Source: Lacimicrobium alkaliphilum
GTDB taxonomy: Bacteria; Pseudomonadota; Gammaproteobacteria; Enterobacterales; Alteromonadaceae
Length of the DNA: 64,000 bases
Assembly: GCF_002591895.1 (NCBI RefSeq)
Contig: NZ_NISX01000001.1
Location: 62,001-126,000 of the forward strand
Direction: 5' to 3'
In this document: piece after piece, positions 62,823-64,000 of the stretch
Position numbering within the stretch: the stretch's first letter is position 1
Layout of the letters: every line of letters begins with the position of its first letter
Program-made: the position numbers and the translations under genes
Notes under the pieces: generated by a model
What the model saw: the letters and a program-made list of their open reading frames with translations, nothing else
Told to the model about the DNA's origin: nothing
The model's database searches: none

Positions 62823-63240
62823 CGGGGGACAACGCGATCACCACCAAAGGTATATCGTGCGCTGTACTGCAGAACGAGTCTGTTCGCTGTCGCACACACC
62901 AACAGCCCATTGGGGACAGATCTGCGGTGCCATTCGGGACTTACGGCAATAGAGTTGCTTTACATAAGCCAAACCGAGTAGCCGATTGCGGCGTCCCTAA
63001 AACTTCCAGACGACGTCGCTGTGGAGAGTCTCAGAGCGTCCGGTGGCGGATGTTCATGTTTACCAGTGTACCCAGAATTGTCACAAGCTTTGGATGTGCG
63101 CTGACTGGGTAGGAATGCCGACAATGTACAGTGCAACGACAAGGTGAGGAGTTAACACAGTGTAGGTTGCTTAATACTGACTCACTTTTTAAGATTTGGC
63201 TAATTGCAGTTCCTTTCTATCGTGGTTATCAGGACAGGCA
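62823..63240. other. Gene-free stretch next to cysZ
   Basis: About 420 bases without a gene, RNA or repeat that I can support. It lies downstream of cysZ and right of the island edge. Confidence 0.5.
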
Positions 63241-63993
63241 CTAGTGCTCCAGTGCCTGGCGTTTAAACCTGTCCACCCACATGGCGGTGGCGCCGCAGAT
63301 GGCCACCGGCATCACCAGAAAGTTGATCACCGGGATCATGGCAAACAGGGTCACGGTAATGCCAAAGCTGAAGCTGACGGTTTTCTGACTGCCGAGCACA
63401 TCGCGCATACGGATAAAGCTGACTTTATGGTTGTCAAAAGGGTAGTCGGCGTACTGGATGGCCATCATCCAGGCGGTAAATAAGAACCATATTACCTGAC
63501 CAAATACCGGCAATAAGAAAAACACAATCAAAAAGCCGAGTGCACGAGGAATATAGTAAACCAGTTTGGTCCATTCACGGCCCAGTGTGCGGGGAATGTC
63601 TTTGAGCAGTGTCAGTACACCGCTGTCGCCGAGGCTTTGCCCGGTAAGATGTTGTTCCACTTTCTCTGCCAATAGCCCGTTAAAAGGCGCTGCAATCCAG
63701 TTGGCGACGCTGTTAAATAAAAACGAAAAGGTGACCAGCACAATAATCACCGCCAATGGCCAGATAAAAACGGCCAGCCAGTCTTTCAGCCAGTCCAGCC
63801 AGCTGGGAATGCTGTCCATCAGCCAGAGAATGGCCACATCAATCTGTTGCAGCAAAAAATAAAACGCCACGGCGAACAGGATCAGATTAACCAGTAGCGG
63901 CACAAATACAAAACGCCGCAGGCCCTTAACCCGGATCAGCTCGAAGCCCTGCATAAAATAGCCGGCGCCGCTTTTAAGCTGTGGTGATGACAT
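63241..63993 (-). CDS. cysZ: Sulfate transporter CysZ
   Basis: Inner-membrane sulfate permease feeding cysteine synthesis. The 250-residue protein shows SGAGYFMQGFELIRVKGLRR, FNSVANWIAAPFNGLLAEKV, WTKLVYYIPRALGFLIVFFL and MAIQYADYPFDNHKVSF, the conserved CysZ segments. Four or so hydrophobic regions are present. The ATG is seven bases from the window edge, so the upstream region is unseen. It borders the accessory island on the right. Confidence 0.93.
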   Translation of the reverse strand: MSSPQLKSGAGYFMQGFELIRVKGLRRFVFVPLLVNLILFAVAFYFLLQQIDVAILWLMDSIPSWLDWLKDWLAVFIWPLAVIIVLVTFSFLFNSVANWIAAPFNGLLAEKVEQHLTGQSLGDSGVLTLLKDIPRTLGREWTKLVYYIPRALGFLIVFFLLPVFGQVIWFLFTAWMMAIQYADYPFDNHKVSFIRMRDVLGSQKTVSFSFGITVTLFAMIPVINFLVMPVAICGATAMWVDRFKRQALEH

Positions 63994-64000
63994 AGTACTC

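Overview
The window looks like a chromosome segment of a gammaproteobacterium, most probably an alteromonad (Alteromonadales). The basis is gene content and order: an attenuated trp operon with separate trpG and trpD, rnm-yciO-scpA-scpB with rluB nearby, csdE facing tcdA, a cvrA/nhaP2-type antiporter, azoR, ppc, metY and cysZ. Genus cannot be set from the sequence alone. No rRNA, tRNA, CRISPR array or integrase was seen.

Layout. 1-2979: trpL-trpE-trpG-trpD on the minus strand, with a leader peptide carrying three consecutive Trp codons and a terminator hairpin. 3047-10059: rnm, yciO, scpA, scpB and rluB on the plus strand. Between scpB and rluB lie a DUF2254 membrane protein, an in-frame chimera of a truncated ECF sigma factor and an IS110-type transposase C-terminus, and copies of a dispersed hairpin repeat. 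10209-12916: an EamA transporter, a DUF2750 protein and csdE, convergent with tcdA. 13272-14908: a small accessory patch with brnTA, an orphan higA that keeps only the last codons of higB, and a DUF998 protein. 15141-32370: YihY/BrkB and FRG proteins, a MITE-like inverted repeat, an aminotransferase, a protease-FHA-NRDE operon, lipid and sulfur metabolism genes, a K+/H+ antiporter, a seven-module DUF4397/CHRD lipoprotein, azoR, a glutathione peroxidase and an S9 peptidase. 32864-43178: ppc, a frameshifted CBM48 gene, an RRM protein, two convergent c-di-GMP proteins with reciprocal loss of active sites, and metY.

About 43500-62770 reads as one accessory stress island between metY and cysZ. It holds an RsbRD-sensor/PAS fragment, an EEP-family hydrolase, a PAS protein with a CheB-CheR-PAS fusion, an AI-2E-family permease, DUF3185, two PRC-barrel proteins, a transglutaminase-like protein, a CPA1 antiporter, a second DUF2254 protein, a Pmp3/YqaE peptide, a large-subunit catalase, a ferritin-like protein, a GlsB/YeaQ protein, a secreted matrixin and an orphan ClpP-like protein. 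Several edges carry gene fragments: a truncated PAS gene, an FAD-oxidoreductase start, a probable isochorismatase start and a TrxB-like start. This suggests assembly by repeated recombination. The shared theme is oxidative, osmotic and envelope stress, with signalling modules that lack obvious partners here.

The strongest leads are the sigma/IS110 chimera with a structured downstream region, the reciprocal GGDEF/EAL pair, the probably leaderless brnT transcript with an operator over its start codon, and the stress island as a whole.
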